Of a stretch of DNA of 6,167 nucleotides, positions 6,149 through 6,167 are shown one piece after another. Position numbers and translations under genes: made by a program. Location: positions 1-6,167 of the forward strand of contig CAAFXL010000293.1 of the NCBI GenBank assembly GCA_900767005.1. Direction: 5' to 3'. The notes beneath the pieces were generated by a model. It did not search any database. It was not told where the DNA came from and was given only the letters and a program-made list of their open reading frames with translations. The DNA comes from an uncultured Ruminobacter sp. (GTDB lineage Bacteria > Pseudomonadota > Gammaproteobacteria > Enterobacterales > Succinivibrionaceae). The number at the start of each line of letters is the position of its first letter. The stretch's first letter is position 1.

Positions 6149-6167
6149 AGATCGGAAGAGCGTCGTG
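6149..6167 (-). other. Illumina sequencing adapter remnant (artefact)
   Basis: The last 19 bases (AGATCGGAAGAGCGTCGTG) are the reverse complement of bases 1-19 and of the Illumina read 1 adapter. They truncate the rpoD upstream region and should be removed before any annotation of the contig ends. Confidence 0.97.

Noticed and set aside
1..6167. 19-bp terminal inverted repeats, as of a transposon
   Set aside because: They are exact Illumina adapter sequence, there is no transposase, and the content is core genes.

Overview
This is an AT-rich bacterial contig (about one third G+C by eye) with two long genes, one tRNA gene and a structured intergenic island. It is probably from a gammaproteobacterium. 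The evidence is a primary sigma factor of the proteobacterial RpoD type with a long non-conserved insert between regions 1.2 and 2, a tRNA gene with an encoded CCA end, and a perfect 9-bp DnaA box. A finer placement, such as a low-GC gut-associated lineage like Succinivibrionaceae, is only a guess. The first and last 19 bases are Illumina adapter sequence in opposite orientations, so the biological sequence is about 20-6148 and both ends are artificial.

Layout: 20-375 is a promoter region. It holds a leftward extended -10 promoter for something lost beyond the left edge, an FNR-like box, and a rightward promoter. At 376-3753 (+) lies a 1125-residue cytoplasmic protein: a degenerate STAND/AAA-like NTPase module, helical TPR-type repeats, a GAF-like domain and a C-terminal GGDEF diguanylate cyclase domain with its catalytic residues intact. 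A strong terminator follows at 3781-3807. At 4040-4114 (-) is tRNA-Glu with anticodon CTC, with its own promoter and probable terminator. At 4208-6121 (-) is rpoD, the housekeeping sigma factor; its promoter lies off the right edge.

The most interesting region is the gene-free island between the two converging transcription units (about 3808-4001). It is filled by an 11-bp tandem pattern. In exact register with it are a perfect DnaA box (TGTGGATAA at 3852) and a related element 143 bp (13 x 11) further on (TGTTTATAA at 3995), with weaker box-like 9-mers separated by 2 bp in between. This is the geometry described for cooperative low-affinity DnaA arrays in E. coli oriC. It suggests a replication origin or DnaA-binding/titration locus shielded by terminators on both sides, but this is inference.

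The two proteins need not work together. One makes c-di-GMP in response to unknown ligands or partners, and the other directs general transcription. rpoD itself carries uncommon substitutions in the residues that read the -10 element, although the promoters visible here still have near-consensus -10 hexamers.
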